A stretch of 39,605 nucleotides of DNA, taken from JAIBJN01 sp035461525 (GTDB taxonomy: Bacteria > Actinomycetota > Thermoleophilia > Gaiellales > Gaiellaceae). Both the position numbers and the translations under genes were made by a program. The notes under the pieces were generated by a model. That model worked only from the letters and a program-made list of their open reading frames with translations. It made no database searches and was not told the origin of the DNA. This document shows positions 8,042 to 16,101 of the stretch, one piece after another; within the stretch, counting starts at the first letter, position 1, and the number at the start of each line of letters is the position of its first letter. The stretch spans positions 1 to 39,605 of the forward strand of contig DATHVD010000077.1 in assembly GCA_035461525.1 (NCBI GenBank), in the 5' to 3' direction.

Positions 8042-8752
8042 TCAGCTTCGGCCGCGCCGGCCCGCGGGCTTCCAGCTCTTCGCGCCGGAGCGTCCGCGGA
8101 CGTCCGCGCCGCGGCCGCCGGAGCGACCCCAGGAGCGTCCCGGCCGCGACGGCTCCGCCGGGCGGCTCCAGGGCTTGCGCCAGTCACGCTCGCCCTGCCG
8201 GGGAGGGCCGGGCTTCCACGGCTTCGATCCCGGGCCGTCCGGCTTGTCGATCTCGGGCTTCTCGTGGCGTCCACGGCTCCAGGGGGGCGTCTTCCCTCCG
8301 CCGGCCGGCGGCTCGTCGGCGTCCGGCGCGCCGGGCCTTGGGTTGCCGTCGCCGGGGGGCGTCCCGGGACGGGCGCCGGGCGGGTCGCCGGTCGGCTTCC
8401 TCGGCTCGGCCGGGTCCAGATCCAGGTCGGGGGAGGCGCCGCTTCCGGGCGAGCCCGCGCCTGCCGGGATCGGGGAGGCGACTGCAGCCGGGGCCGGTGC
8501 CGGCGGGGCGGCGGCCGGGGACGCCTCCTCGGGCTGCGGGGCGCGCGCGGCGTCGGCCTCGCCCACCGGCTCGGCGAGGCCGAGGGCGGAGGCGACGGCC
8601 CTGCCGACGACCGCCGTGGCCGCGAGCGGCGGGGGCAGGCTCTTGAGCGCTCGCCCGTCGTCATGGAGGATCGCGGGCGCCGCCGCGAGCAACGTCACGA
8701 GGAACGCGGCTACGGTGATCCAGATCGTGTGGACGGAGAGGCGGCTCCGCAC
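8042..8752 (-). CDS. Single-pass membrane protein with long Pro/Gly-rich tail
   Basis: About 236 residues. A basic N-terminus (VRSRLS) is followed by one hydrophobic helix (WITVAAFLVTLLAAAPAIL). A low-complexity region follows, first Ala/Pro-rich and then Pro, Gly, Lys and Arg-rich with repeated W-K-P and R-x-W segments (SKPWKPG, WRKPW, KSWKPAGRRGR). This would be anchored in the membrane with the tail on one side. I recognise no family. GTG 8752 is preceded by GGGAG at suitable spacing. The opposite strand is also open here, but it lacks a plausible start and shows no recognisable domain. Composition makes the exact product uncertain. Confidence 0.5.
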   Translation of the reverse strand: MRSRLSVHTIWITVAAFLVTLLAAAPAILHDDGRALKSLPPPLAATAVVGRAVASALGLAEPVGEADAARAPQPEEASPAAAPPAPAPAAVASPIPAGAGSPGSGASPDLDLDPAEPRKPTGDPPGARPGTPPGDGNPRPGAPDADEPPAGGGKTPPWSRGRHEKPEIDKPDGPGSKPWKPGPPRQGERDWRKPWSRPAEPSRPGRSWGRSGGRGADVRGRSGAKSWKPAGRRGRS

Positions 8753-8802
8753 CCGACTCCCATCGGCGTCTCCGGGCCGGGACTTGAACGGGAACCGTCC
8801 GG

Positions 8803-9732
8803 CTAGGCGACGGGGACGCCTGCGGCGGTGAGGATGCCCCTGAGGGCGAGCGCGTTCGCGGGCGCCTGCGCCTCCTCCGTCCCGTCGGGACGGGGGCTCC
8901 AGCGGTTGTTGTTGAAGAGCACGTACACCTCCTCCGCCTCCTCGCCCAGGCTGCGGAGCGGCTCGACCCACTCGCGCAGCTCCTCCTCGGAGTAGAGGTA
9001 GTCGAAACGGTCGCTCGCGCTGCCGCCGCGGACGTTCCACGTCCCCGCGTTCCGCCCGTGCAAGCGAACGTAGGCGAGCGGGCTCGTGGCGGCGACGACG
9101 GTGGGGACGAGGTTCTTCGCCTCCGTCTTCGGCGCGTCGACGACGACGTTGGCCGCATCGAGCTTCTCCAGGAGGGCCAGCGTCGCCGCCCGGTGCTCCT
9201 CGTCGAGCCAGCTCCGGTGCCGGAACTCGACGAGCGCCCGGTCGCCGCGAAGCTCCCCTACGGCCCACGCGAGGTAGTCGCGCGAGATGTCCTTGGCGAC
9301 GACGTACGGGGGGAACTGGAGCAGGATCCCGCCGAGCTTGCCGGCGGCGCGGAGGGGCTCCAGGGCGCCGTGGAAGCGGGCGAACACCTCGGCGCGGAGC
9401 GCGCGCGGCGGCCGGTTCACCCGGCCGCGCTCGTCGAGCGGGGCTTCCTCGCGCAGGTCGGGCGGGAGCTGCTCGGCCCGGACGGGGTGGCGCGTCATGA
9501 GGCCGAAGGCCTTGACGTGCATGACGAAGTCGTCCGGCGTCCGCTCGGCCCAGTTCGCAACCATCTCCTCGTCCGGGAGCCGGTAGTAGGTCGAGTCCAC
9601 CTCGACCGTCGAGAAGCGCTCGCCGTAGTAGCGCAGGCGCTCCTCCGAGGAACGCACGCCCTTCGGGTACCAGTGCTTCGTGAGCGCCTCGTCCGCGAAC
9701 GAGCAGGTGCCGACGCGGACGGGGGCGCTCAC
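8803..9732 (-). CDS. DUF72 (YecE-like) family protein
   Basis: The 309-residue protein is a TIM-barrel-like DUF72 member, with RVGTCSFADEAL and HWYPKGV near the start, then RFSTVEVDSTYYRLP, FVMHVKAFGLMTRH, GILLQFPPYV, ALVEFRHRSWL, YVRLHGRNAGTW and the closing VYVLFNNNRW. The biochemical role of DUF72 is not established. GTG 9732 is chosen because GGGGG lies 6 nt upstream. Its translation-start region abuts a 25-bp palindrome (9742-9766). It lies downstream of the radical SAM gene on the same strand, about 98 nt away, so the two may share regulation. Confidence 0.92.
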   Translation of the reverse strand: MSAPVRVGTCSFADEALTKHWYPKGVRSSEERLRYYGERFSTVEVDSTYYRLPDEEMVANWAERTPDDFVMHVKAFGLMTRHPVRAEQLPPDLREEAPLDERGRVNRPPRALRAEVFARFHGALEPLRAAGKLGGILLQFPPYVVAKDISRDYLAWAVGELRGDRALVEFRHRSWLDEEHRAATLALLEKLDAANVVVDAPKTEAKNLVPTVVAATSPLAYVRLHGRNAGTWNVRGGSASDRFDYLYSEEELREWVEPLRSLGEEAEEVYVLFNNNRWSPRPDGTEEAQAPANALALRGILTAAGVPVA

Positions 9733-9741
9733 GGGCAACCC

Positions 9742-9766
9742 CCTTTGCAACAGTCTGCTGCAAAGG
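9742..9766. promoter_or_regulatory. 25-bp palindrome, copy 3 of the AACAGTCTG motif
   Basis: Outer arms CCTTTGCA (9742-9749) and TGCAAAGG (9759-9766) are perfectly inverted. The centre reads ACAGTCTGC, matching the CAG-T-CTG core of copies 1 and 2. The site lies between the radical SAM and DUF72 genes, immediately upstream of and overlapping the ribosome-binding region of DUF72, a good position for a repressor operator. The perfect outer arms extend the symmetry well beyond chance. Confidence 0.55.
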
Positions 9767-9829
9767 CCCGTGGGCTCGCGGTCGGGGGAGGCTTCGGGGT
9801 CGGAGGAATCACGGTCGCCGAGCGGGTCG

Positions 9830-10771
9830 CTAGACGGCCAACGCTAGCTGGTCGTGGCGGCGCGGCGGGAGCGGCCGGCCTTCCCCCGAGGGGGCGAGGC
9901 CGTGGCGGAGGCGGAGGCGCGCGAAGCGCTCGGCGACGCCGTCCTGATACGCCCGCGGCGCGTAGGCGCGGCGGCCGTAGAGCTCGACATAGCGCGGGTA
10001 GAGCCACGGGTACGTCCGCTGCACCCAGGGGAGGAAGTGGTCCCTGATCCCCGGCCTCACGTGGAGGACGATCGCGGAGGCCCAGGTCACGCCCACGGCG
10101 GCGCAGGCCGCGAGCACCTCGTCCAGGCGCTCCTCGTCGTCCGTCAGCCCGGGGAGGACGGGCGCGACGAGGACGCCGGTGCGGATGCCGGCGTCGGCGA
10201 AGCGTCCCAGGATCTCCAGGCGCTTGCGCCCGGGCGGCGTGCCCGGCTCGACCACCCGGCGGACGTCCTCGTCGAGCGTCCCGACGCTCATCGAGAGCGT
10301 CACGGCGGCGACCTCCGCATGGCGCCGGAAGACGTCGAGGTCGCGGAGGACGAGCGTCGACTTCGTCAGGAGCGAGAGCGGGTTGGCGAAGTCCGCGAGC
10401 GCCTCCAGCACGCCGCGCGTGAGGCGGTAGCGCCCCTCGCAGTGCTGGTAGGGGTCGGTGGCCGTGCCCATCGCGACGGGCTCGCCCTCCCAGCGCGGCG
10501 AGGCGAGCTCGCGTCGCAGCACCTCGGCGACGTTCGTCTTGACGACGATCTTCGAGGAGAAGTCGTCGCCGATCCCGAGGTCGAGATAGGAGTGGAAGGC
10601 ACGCGCGAAGCAGTAGTGACAGCTGTGCGTGCAGCCGCGGTAGGGGTTCACGGTCCAGCGGAACGGAAGGCGGCTCTCGTCGGGAACGCGGTTCAGGGCC
10701 GTCTTGCAGGTGTCCTCGAGGTACTGCGCGGGGGCCACGGATTCCCCGGATGATAGAACATGTGTTCGCAT
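9830..10771 (-). CDS. Radical SAM protein, SplB-like/Rv2578c family
   Basis: About 313 residues. The 4Fe-4S/SAM motif is RGCTHSCHYCFAR (CxxxCxxC, the spore-photoproduct-lyase-like spacing), preceded by a KTALNRVP segment typical of Rv2578c homologues. Later strands include GTATDPYQHCEG, LLTKSTLVLRDLD and TLSMSVGTLDED. These enzymes cleave S-adenosylmethionine to make a 5'-deoxyadenosyl radical; the substrate of this subfamily is not known, though DNA repair is often proposed. ATG 10771 is used here, but GTG 10740 is equally possible and would put the LexA-like box (10756-10767) in the leader rather than inside codons 2-6. It is divergent from the sigma factor gene. Confidence 0.88.
   Translation of the reverse strand: MRTHVLSSGESVAPAQYLEDTCKTALNRVPDESRLPFRWTVNPYRGCTHSCHYCFARAFHSYLDLGIGDDFSSKIVVKTNVAEVLRRELASPRWEGEPVAMGTATDPYQHCEGRYRLTRGVLEALADFANPLSLLTKSTLVLRDLDVFRRHAEVAAVTLSMSVGTLDEDVRRVVEPGTPPGRKRLEILGRFADAGIRTGVLVAPVLPGLTDDEERLDEVLAACAAVGVTWASAIVLHVRPGIRDHFLPWVQRTYPWLYPRYVELYGRRAYAPRAYQDGVAERFARLRLRHGLAPSGEGRPLPPRRHDQLALAV
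10756..10767. promoter_or_regulatory. LexA-type SOS box
   Basis: GAACATGTGTTC fits the Gram-positive LexA operator pattern GAAC-N4-GTTC. It is between the divergent radical SAM and sigma factor genes, overlapping the proposed start of the former and about 85 nt before the latter. This is a sequence match only; no lexA gene is in the window. Confidence 0.5.
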
Positions 10772-10850
10772 CACGCCAGCCTCGACCGAGGGGGCTGCAG
10801 ACGCGTATGCTCGATGGTTGCCCCCCTCGACGGCGGGTAGAGAGGACTCC

Positions 10851-11891
10851 ATGGACGCAGAGCTCCAGGCTCTCCTGGATCGCGGCGAGGAGAACGAGTG
10901 CATCGAGTACTCGGAGCTCGACGCGCTCGTCGAACGGCTCGGCCTCGGCGAGCCGGAGATCGAGGAGGCGTACGAGCAGCTCGAGCGGCGCGGCATCGAG
11001 GTGCGCGACGACTGCGGGCGCGAGCGCGCCGAGGTCTCGACGTACGTGAACGGCGACCTGGCCGTGGCCACGACCGACGCGCTCCAGCTGTTCATGAACG
11101 AGATCGGGCGCTATCCCTTGCTGACGAAGGAGGAGGAGGTCGAGCTCGCCAAGCGCATCGAGCGGGGCGACCTCGAGGCGAAGGAGCGCATGATCAACTC
11201 GAACCTCCGCCTCGTCGTCTCCATCGCCAAGCGCTACCAGGGACACGGCCTCTCGCTGCTCGACCTGATCCAGGAGGGGATCATCGGCCTCATCCGCGCC
11301 GTCGAAAAGTTCGACTGGCGCAAGGGCTTCAAGTTCTCGACCTACGCCACATGGTGGATCCGCCAGGCAGTGCAGCGCGGGGTGGCGAACAAGTCGCGCG
11401 AGATCCGGGTGCCGGTGCACATCGTCGAGCGCGAGCAGCGGATCGCGCGGGCCGAGCGGCAGCTCACCCCGAAGCTCGGGCGCGTCCCCACCGACGAGGA
11501 GGTGGCCGAGGCGGCCCGCATCTCCGAGCAGCAGGTGCGCGAGGTGCGCGAGGCCGCGCGCGCCGTCACGAGTCTCGACCGGCCCGTCACGGAGGCAGGC
11601 GGAACGACCTTTCAAGAGCTCGTCGCCGGCCAGGAGGAGGGTCCCGAGCAGAAGGTCACCGTCAGCCTCGCCCAGCAGGCGCTCCGGGGCGCGCTCGAGG
11701 AGCTCCCCGAGCGCGAGCGTGACGTGCTGAAGCTCCGCTACGGGCTGAACGGGGAGCGCGACCCCGCCTCGCTCGAGGAGATCGGCCGGCAGCTGGGGCT
11801 GACGCGCGAGCGCGTCCGCCAGCTCGAGGCGCAGGCGCTCGAGCGCCTCGCCGTCCGTCGCGAGATCGCCGCTCTCGAAGGCGTCGTCTAG
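10851..11891 (+). CDS. rpoD: RNA polymerase sigma-70 factor, RpoD/SigA-like
   Basis: The 346-residue protein has an acidic N-terminal region 1.1-like segment. Region 1.2 (DALQLFMNEIGRYPLLTKEEEV) and region 2 follow (NLRLVVSIAKRYQGHGLSLLDLIQEG, then KFSTYATWWIRQAVQR). Region 3 comes next, and region 4 holds LPERERDVLKLRYGL and LGLTRERVRQLEAQALERL. This is the group 1/2 architecture that recognises -35 and -10 promoter elements. The length is close to primary-like sigma factors of this phylum, so it may be the housekeeping factor or a close paralogue. ATG 10851 is preceded by GAGAGG. The stop TAG directly abuts the stop of the convergent DUF1206 gene inside the palindrome GTCTAGCTAGAC. Confidence 0.93.
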   Translation: MDAELQALLDRGEENECIEYSELDALVERLGLGEPEIEEAYEQLERRGIEVRDDCGRERAEVSTYVNGDLAVATTDALQLFMNEIGRYPLLTKEEEVELAKRIERGDLEAKERMINSNLRLVVSIAKRYQGHGLSLLDLIQEGIIGLIRAVEKFDWRKGFKFSTYATWWIRQAVQRGVANKSREIRVPVHIVEREQRIARAERQLTPKLGRVPTDEEVAEAARISEQQVREVREAARAVTSLDRPVTEAGGTTFQELVAGQEEGPEQKVTVSLAQQALRGALEELPERERDVLKLRYGLNGERDPASLEEIGRQLGLTRERVRQLEAQALERLAVRREIAALEGVV

Positions 11892-12689
11892 CTAGACGTC
11901 GCGGTAGCGGGCCTGGACGAGGCAGAAGAGGCCGTAGGCCGCGAGGCCGATGGCGGCGGCCGCGAGGAGCACGGTCCCGTAAGCCTCGCCCGCGAGCGTC
12001 TGCAGCGCCCCGTCGAGGCCGACGGCCTCGTCGGGGTCGTACTCCCAGGCGGCCTTGAGGAGGAAGAAGCCGATGAGGACGAAGACCGCGCCGCGGGCCA
12101 GGTGCCCGAAGACGCCGAGCGAGATGTACCAGGGCCTCGCCGTGCCGTCCATCGCCTCCTCGCGCAGGTCGTCGCGGAAGCTGCCCGTGACCGCCCGGTA
12201 GCCGTTGAAGAGCCCGATGCCGACGACCGCGAGCCCGGCTGCGCCGACGAGCCAGCGACCGAGCGGGAGGTCGAGCACGACGGCGGTCGCCTGCTCCTCG
12301 TCGCCTCCTCCGCTTCCGCCGCCGCCGAGCACGATCGACGCCGTCCCGACGGCGAGGCCGGCATAGACCACGCCGCGCGCGAAGTCCCCGAGCCGCTTCC
12401 CGATCCCTTTGGCGTCGTCGCCGTCCTCGTCGCGGTCGAGGACCGCCGTCAGGACGCGCCAGAGCGCGTAGGCGGCGAACCCGAGGGCGACGAGCAGGAG
12501 CAGGAGCCACCCGAACGGCTCGTCCGCGAGCGTGCGCAGCGCCCCCTGGCGATCCTCCGCCTGCCCGCCCCCGCCGAGCGCGACCTTGAGGGCGATGACG
12601 GCGACGACCAGGTACGAGAACCCCTTCGTCGCCAGGCCGAAGCGCGCGCTGCGCTCGATCCAGGGGCTTGCCGCGGCGTGCTCGGTCAC
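11892..12689 (-). CDS. DUF1206 membrane protein
   Basis: The 265-residue protein contains three repeats of a two-helix unit, the DUF1206 pattern: RFGLATKGFSYLVVAVIALK, then LGDFARGVVYAGLAVGTASI, then GVFGHLARGAVFVLIGFFLL. Each is followed by a conserved GxxAYxLxR-like helix (FAAYALWRVL, VGIGLFNGYRA, LAAYGLFCLVQARYR). Function is unknown; it is common in Actinobacteria and Cyanobacteria. GTG 12689 follows TAGAGA by 6 nt with no ribosome site, so the transcript may be leaderless. Confidence 0.9.
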   Translation of the reverse strand: MTEHAAASPWIERSARFGLATKGFSYLVVAVIALKVALGGGGQAEDRQGALRTLADEPFGWLLLLLVALGFAAYALWRVLTAVLDRDEDGDDAKGIGKRLGDFARGVVYAGLAVGTASIVLGGGGSGGGDEEQATAVVLDLPLGRWLVGAAGLAVVGIGLFNGYRAVTGSFRDDLREEAMDGTARPWYISLGVFGHLARGAVFVLIGFFLLKAAWEYDPDEAVGLDGALQTLAGEAYGTVLLAAAAIGLAAYGLFCLVQARYRDV

Positions 12690-12695
12690 CGGCAG

Positions 12696-12701
12696 TCTCT
12701 A
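12696..12701 (-). promoter_or_regulatory. Candidate -10 box, leaderless DUF1206 gene
   Basis: TAGAGA on the minus strand ends 6 nt before GTG 12689. Confidence 0.3.
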
Positions 12702-12717
12702 CCCACGAGGCGGTCAG

Positions 12718-12723
12718 TACAAT
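12718..12723 (+). promoter_or_regulatory. Candidate -10 box, leaderless beta-lactamase-like gene
   Basis: TACAAT ends 8 nt before GTG 12732, and no Shine-Dalgarno is present between them. Confidence 0.45.
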
Positions 12724-12731
12724 CGCACCCC

Positions 12732-13508
12732 GTGCGTCGTGGACCGGGACTCCTGCTCGTCGCGGTCGGAATCGCGCTCGCCGCCTCGGCGGCCGCCTCC
12801 GCGCAGGCCGGGTGGAAGGAGCGCGAGGCGAAGGCGACACGCTATGCGGAGGACCGCGCCGGCGTCGAGAGCTTCGCGCTCGTCGACGAGCGCGGCAAGA
12901 TCCACGCCTACCGGGGCTGGAAGCGGGCGCCGTCCGCCAGCCTGCTGAAGGCGATGCTGCTCGTCGCCTACCTGAACCGGAGCTCCGTGAAGGGACGCGC
13001 GCTCACCGACGCCGACCGGGGCCTCCTGCGCCCGATGATCCGGTGGTCGGACAACGCGACGGCGACGCAGGTCCTCGGGATCGTCGGCGAGAGCGGGCTG
13101 AACAGGGTCGCGCGGCGGGCGGACATGCTCCACTTCCGCCTCCGCTCGCCGTGGGGCCTCTCCACGACGAGCGCCCGCGACCAGGCGCGCTTCTTCTGGC
13201 GCATCGACCGCCTTGTCCCGGCGCGTCACCGGCCCTACGCCCTCCGACTCCTGAACCGGATCGTCCCCGCGCAGCGTTGGGGCATCCCGCTCGTGAAGCC
13301 CCGCCGCTTCACGATCTACTTCAAGGGCGGCTGGGGCTCGGGCACGGGCTGGGTCACGCACCAGTCGGCCCTGCTCCGCCGCGGCGAGCGGCGGATCTCC
13401 GTCTCGGTCCTCACACGGTGGAACCCGAGCCACGACTACGGGACGAGGACGATCCAGGGCATTGCCGGGCGGCTCCTGCGCCAGCCGCTCCCGCAGCCGC
13501 CCGAGTAG
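12732..13508 (+). CDS. Secreted class A beta-lactamase-like serine hydrolase
   Basis: The 258-residue protein begins with a signal peptide (RRGPGLLLVAVGIALAASAAASAQA). The catalytic tetrad region SLLK is at residues 70-73, the SDN loop in WSDNATATQ at 106-108, and a KGG-type third motif in YFKGGWGSGTG. These are the three penicillin-recognising motifs. Similar proteins in Actinobacteria may be beta-lactamases or cell-wall D,D-peptidases; the sequence does not decide. It is divergent from DUF1206, with start codons 43 bp apart, and a TACAAT box sits just upstream. Confidence 0.85.
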   Translation: MRRGPGLLLVAVGIALAASAAASAQAGWKEREAKATRYAEDRAGVESFALVDERGKIHAYRGWKRAPSASLLKAMLLVAYLNRSSVKGRALTDADRGLLRPMIRWSDNATATQVLGIVGESGLNRVARRADMLHFRLRSPWGLSTTSARDQARFFWRIDRLVPARHRPYALRLLNRIVPAQRWGIPLVKPRRFTIYFKGGWGSGTGWVTHQSALLRRGERRISVSVLTRWNPSHDYGTRTIQGIAGRLLRQPLPQPPE

Positions 13509-13746
13509 CAGCCTCCCTCACGGAACGAGGAGCCGGATCTCGCACCCCGCCGGACTGCGGCTGCCGGCGGGGATGTCCGCGCTCCTCGTGTCCACGACGT
13601 CCATCGGCCACGCCGGCGCGAAGCTTGAGACCTTCGGCACGATCCTCCTCCGGATCAGGGACTGCCGGCCCGAGCACGTTTCGAGCGCCGTTCGGTGGGA
13701 ACGTTTGGCAGGCAGACGGCAGGTCCGCAAAGGAGGTCACGAGAAG

Positions 13747-14106
13747 ATGGCAACCATCCACAAGCTTTCGGAGCAGATGATCGACATGGCGGAGCGGCTC
13801 GACAACGTCGCCGACGCGGCCAAGGGCAAGGGCCCCCGCAGAAGCGGCGTGCGGTCGCGCTGGCTCCTCCTCCCGGCCGCGGGAGCGGGGCTCTACGCGC
13901 TCGCCACGAGCAACGCCTTCTCCCGCCAGGCCAAGGAGGTCATGGGGCAGGCGAAGGAGCGGGCGTCCGAGCTCCCGGACGACCTGATGAGCCGCATTCG
14001 CCAGACGACGCAGAAGTCGACCACGGGGAACGGCGGCCAGCGGCGCCGCACCAGCTCCTCTCGCAAGTCGAGCACGGCCCGCAAGACGGCCGGCTCCTCC
14101 CGCTGA
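13747..14106 (+). CDS. Small membrane protein with basic Ser/Arg-rich tail
   Basis: The 119-residue product starts with an amphipathic helix (SEQMIDMAERLDNVADAA), then a basic patch and one hydrophobic stretch (WLLLPAAGAGLYALAT). A YtxH-like charged helix follows (RQAKEVMGQAKERASE), and the C-terminus is rich in Ser, Arg and Lys. No family assigned. ATG 13747 lies downstream of a strong AGGAGG at 13730-13735, though the spacing of about 11 nt is long. A GC-rich terminator-like hairpin follows the stop. The 238 nt before it contain no gene I can support. Confidence 0.65.
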   Translation: MATIHKLSEQMIDMAERLDNVADAAKGKGPRRSGVRSRWLLLPAAGAGLYALATSNAFSRQAKEVMGQAKERASELPDDLMSRIRQTTQKSTTGNGGQRRRTSSSRKSSTARKTAGSSR

Positions 14107-14112
14107 ACGTGC

Positions 14113-14142
14113 GGACGGGCGTCCCGCCGGGGGCGCCCGTCC
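14113..14142 (+). terminator. GC-rich hairpin after small membrane protein gene
   Basis: GGACGGGCG (14113-14121) pairs with CGCCCGTCC (14134-14142), 9 bp around a 12-nt loop, starting 6 nt after the stop codon. No T-tract follows, which is usual in high-GC Actinobacteria. Confidence 0.6.
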
Positions 14143-14212
14143 CGCGCGGCCTGCGCGTTCCGGCCGTCCTTCGGCCGCGGACGGAGCGCGGTCTGCGCAC
14201 GCCTGGGTGAGC

Positions 14213-16048
14213 ATGGAACTCGCGACGCCCCGCTTCTCCCCCCTCGAGCCGGTCGACGGCTACCTGCCGATCGAGGACCACGGGCTCGTCGGCGACGGAC
14301 GGACGGCCGCCCTCGTCGGGAGGGACGGAGCCGTCTCCTGGCTCTGCGTGCCTCGCTTCGACTCGCCGCCCCTCCTCTGCTCGCTCCTCGACGACGAGCT
14401 CGGCGGGCGCTTCCTCGTCGCCCCCGAAGGAGTCGAGGAGGCCCGCCAGCGCTACGAGGACGGCACGGGCGTCCTCGTCACGGAGCTTCGCGCCGACGGC
14501 GGCGCGGTCGCTCTCACCGACGCGATGACCCTCGGCTCCGGAGCAGACCTGCGCGAGGACGCTCCGGCCGCCCGCGGCGAGCTCGTGCGGGTCGCGCGCG
14601 TCCTCGACGGCAGGGTGCGGCTGCGCGTCGAGCTCGACCCGCGCGGCGGCGCCGAGGCGGAGCGGGCCGGGGAGGGCATCGTCCTCCGGCCGGCGGGAGG
14701 GGAGGAGCTGCACCTCGCCGCGAACGCCGAGCTTGGCGGGCTCCGCACCGTGCACGAGCTCGAGACGGGAGACGAGCTGCGGCTCGTCCTGCGCTGGGGC
14801 GGCGGGCCCGCTCGCCGCGCCGACGAGGCGCCCGAGCTCCTCGACCAGACGCGGCAGGCTTGGCGGCGCTGGCTCGAGCGGCTCGACTACGACGGGCCGC
14901 AGCCGGCGCTCGTCCGCCGCTCCGCGATCACGCTGAAGCTGCTCGACCACTTCGAGAACGGCGCCATCGTCGCCGCGCCGACGTCGTCGCTCCCCGAGGA
15001 GCTCGGCGGCGTCCGCAACTGGGACTACCGCTACGCGTGGATCCGGGACGCTGCGTTCTCGGTCTACGCGCTCCGCCGCATCGGCTACGAGCAGGAGGCG
15101 GTCGGGTTCCTCGCGTGGGCGCTCGCCGCGGCCGAGGGGGACGGGCGCCCCTGCGTCCTCTACGACCTCGACGGCAATCCCGTTCGCCACGAGGAGCAGG
15201 ACTCCGAGCTCAGGGGCTACCGCGGCTCGGCGCCCGTGCGCTGGGGGAACGGCGCCGGCGGCCAGCGCCAGCACGACGTCTTCGGCGAGATCCTCGACTG
15301 CGCCTGGCAGTGGAGCCGCGGCGGGCGGGAGATCGGCCCGCGGCTCTGGCGGCGGCTCTGCGAGCTCGTCGAGCTGGCGGGCCGGGAGTGGCGCGACCCC
15401 GACCACGGGATCTGGGAGGTGCGCACGTCCGGCCGCCCCTTCACGTACTCGGCGGCGCTCTGCCAGGTCGCGCTCGACCGCGGTGCCCGACTCGCGGCCG
15501 AGCTCGGACGCGCGGAGCGGGCGGAGCGCTGGGGCCGCGAGGCCGAGAGCGTGCGCGAGGCGATCCTCGAGGAGGCCTGGGACGAGGAGCTCGACAGCCT
15601 GACCGAGCACCTCGGAGGCGGGGACGTCGACGCGGGGCTGCTCGCCCTGCCTCTGCGGCGAGTCGTGCCCGCCGACCATCCGCGGATGATCCGGACGGCC
15701 GCGCGCGTCGTCGAGCGCCTCGGCGTGGGCGACGGGCTCCTCTACCGCTACCTTCCGGACGCCTCGCCTGACGGGCTTCCGGGCCACGAGGGCGCGTTCC
15801 TGCTCTGCAGCTTCTGGCTCGTCGACAACCTCGCGGGGCAGGGCCGCCTGGACGAGTCGGGCAAGCTCTTCGACTCGCTCTGCGCGCGTGCCGGCCCCCT
15901 CGGGCTCCTTCCGGAGCAGATCGACCCGGCGAGCGGCGCGTTCCTCGGGAACTACCCGCAGGCGTTCTCCCACGTCGGCCTGATCTCGAGCGGCGTCAAC
16001 CTCGCGCGGCGCCTCCAGGAGGCCGATGCAGGCCTCTCCCGAGCCTGA
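14213..16048 (+). CDS. Glycoside hydrolase family 15 (glucoamylase/trehalase-like)
   Basis: The 611-residue protein opens with YLPIEDHGLVGDGRTAALVG and VSWLCVPRFDSP, the N-terminal beta-sandwich signature of bacterial GH15 proteins. The (alpha/alpha)6 barrel carries RNWDYRYAWIRDAAFSVYALRR (first catalytic-site region) and LPEQIDPASGAFLGNYPQAFSH (second, with the general base Glu). Substrates of such cytoplasmic enzymes in Actinobacteria include trehalose and alpha-glucans; specificity cannot be called. No signal peptide. Start could also be GTG 14207, two codons earlier. Confidence 0.92.
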   Translation: MELATPRFSPLEPVDGYLPIEDHGLVGDGRTAALVGRDGAVSWLCVPRFDSPPLLCSLLDDELGGRFLVAPEGVEEARQRYEDGTGVLVTELRADGGAVALTDAMTLGSGADLREDAPAARGELVRVARVLDGRVRLRVELDPRGGAEAERAGEGIVLRPAGGEELHLAANAELGGLRTVHELETGDELRLVLRWGGGPARRADEAPELLDQTRQAWRRWLERLDYDGPQPALVRRSAITLKLLDHFENGAIVAAPTSSLPEELGGVRNWDYRYAWIRDAAFSVYALRRIGYEQEAVGFLAWALAAAEGDGRPCVLYDLDGNPVRHEEQDSELRGYRGSAPVRWGNGAGGQRQHDVFGEILDCAWQWSRGGREIGPRLWRRLCELVELAGREWRDPDHGIWEVRTSGRPFTYSAALCQVALDRGARLAAELGRAERAERWGREAESVREAILEEAWDEELDSLTEHLGGGDVDAGLLALPLRRVVPADHPRMIRTAARVVERLGVGDGLLYRYLPDASPDGLPGHEGAFLLCSFWLVDNLAGQGRLDESGKLFDSLCARAGPLGLLPEQIDPASGAFLGNYPQAFSHVGLISSGVNLARRLQEADAGLSRA

Positions 16049-16101
16049 ATACACACTCGACCCTATACCCACGCTGCCTCCGGCGAGCGATCCTGGCGCG
16101 A

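Noticed and set aside
7407..8831. 474-codon plus-strand open frame over the esterase and Pro-rich genes
   Set aside because: Arg/Pro/Gly-rich antisense shadow of genes with clear domains on the minus strand; no start signal.
13509..13746. Gene in the gap before the small membrane protein
   Set aside because: A minus-strand frame of 70 codons exists but has no start signal or recognisable domain.
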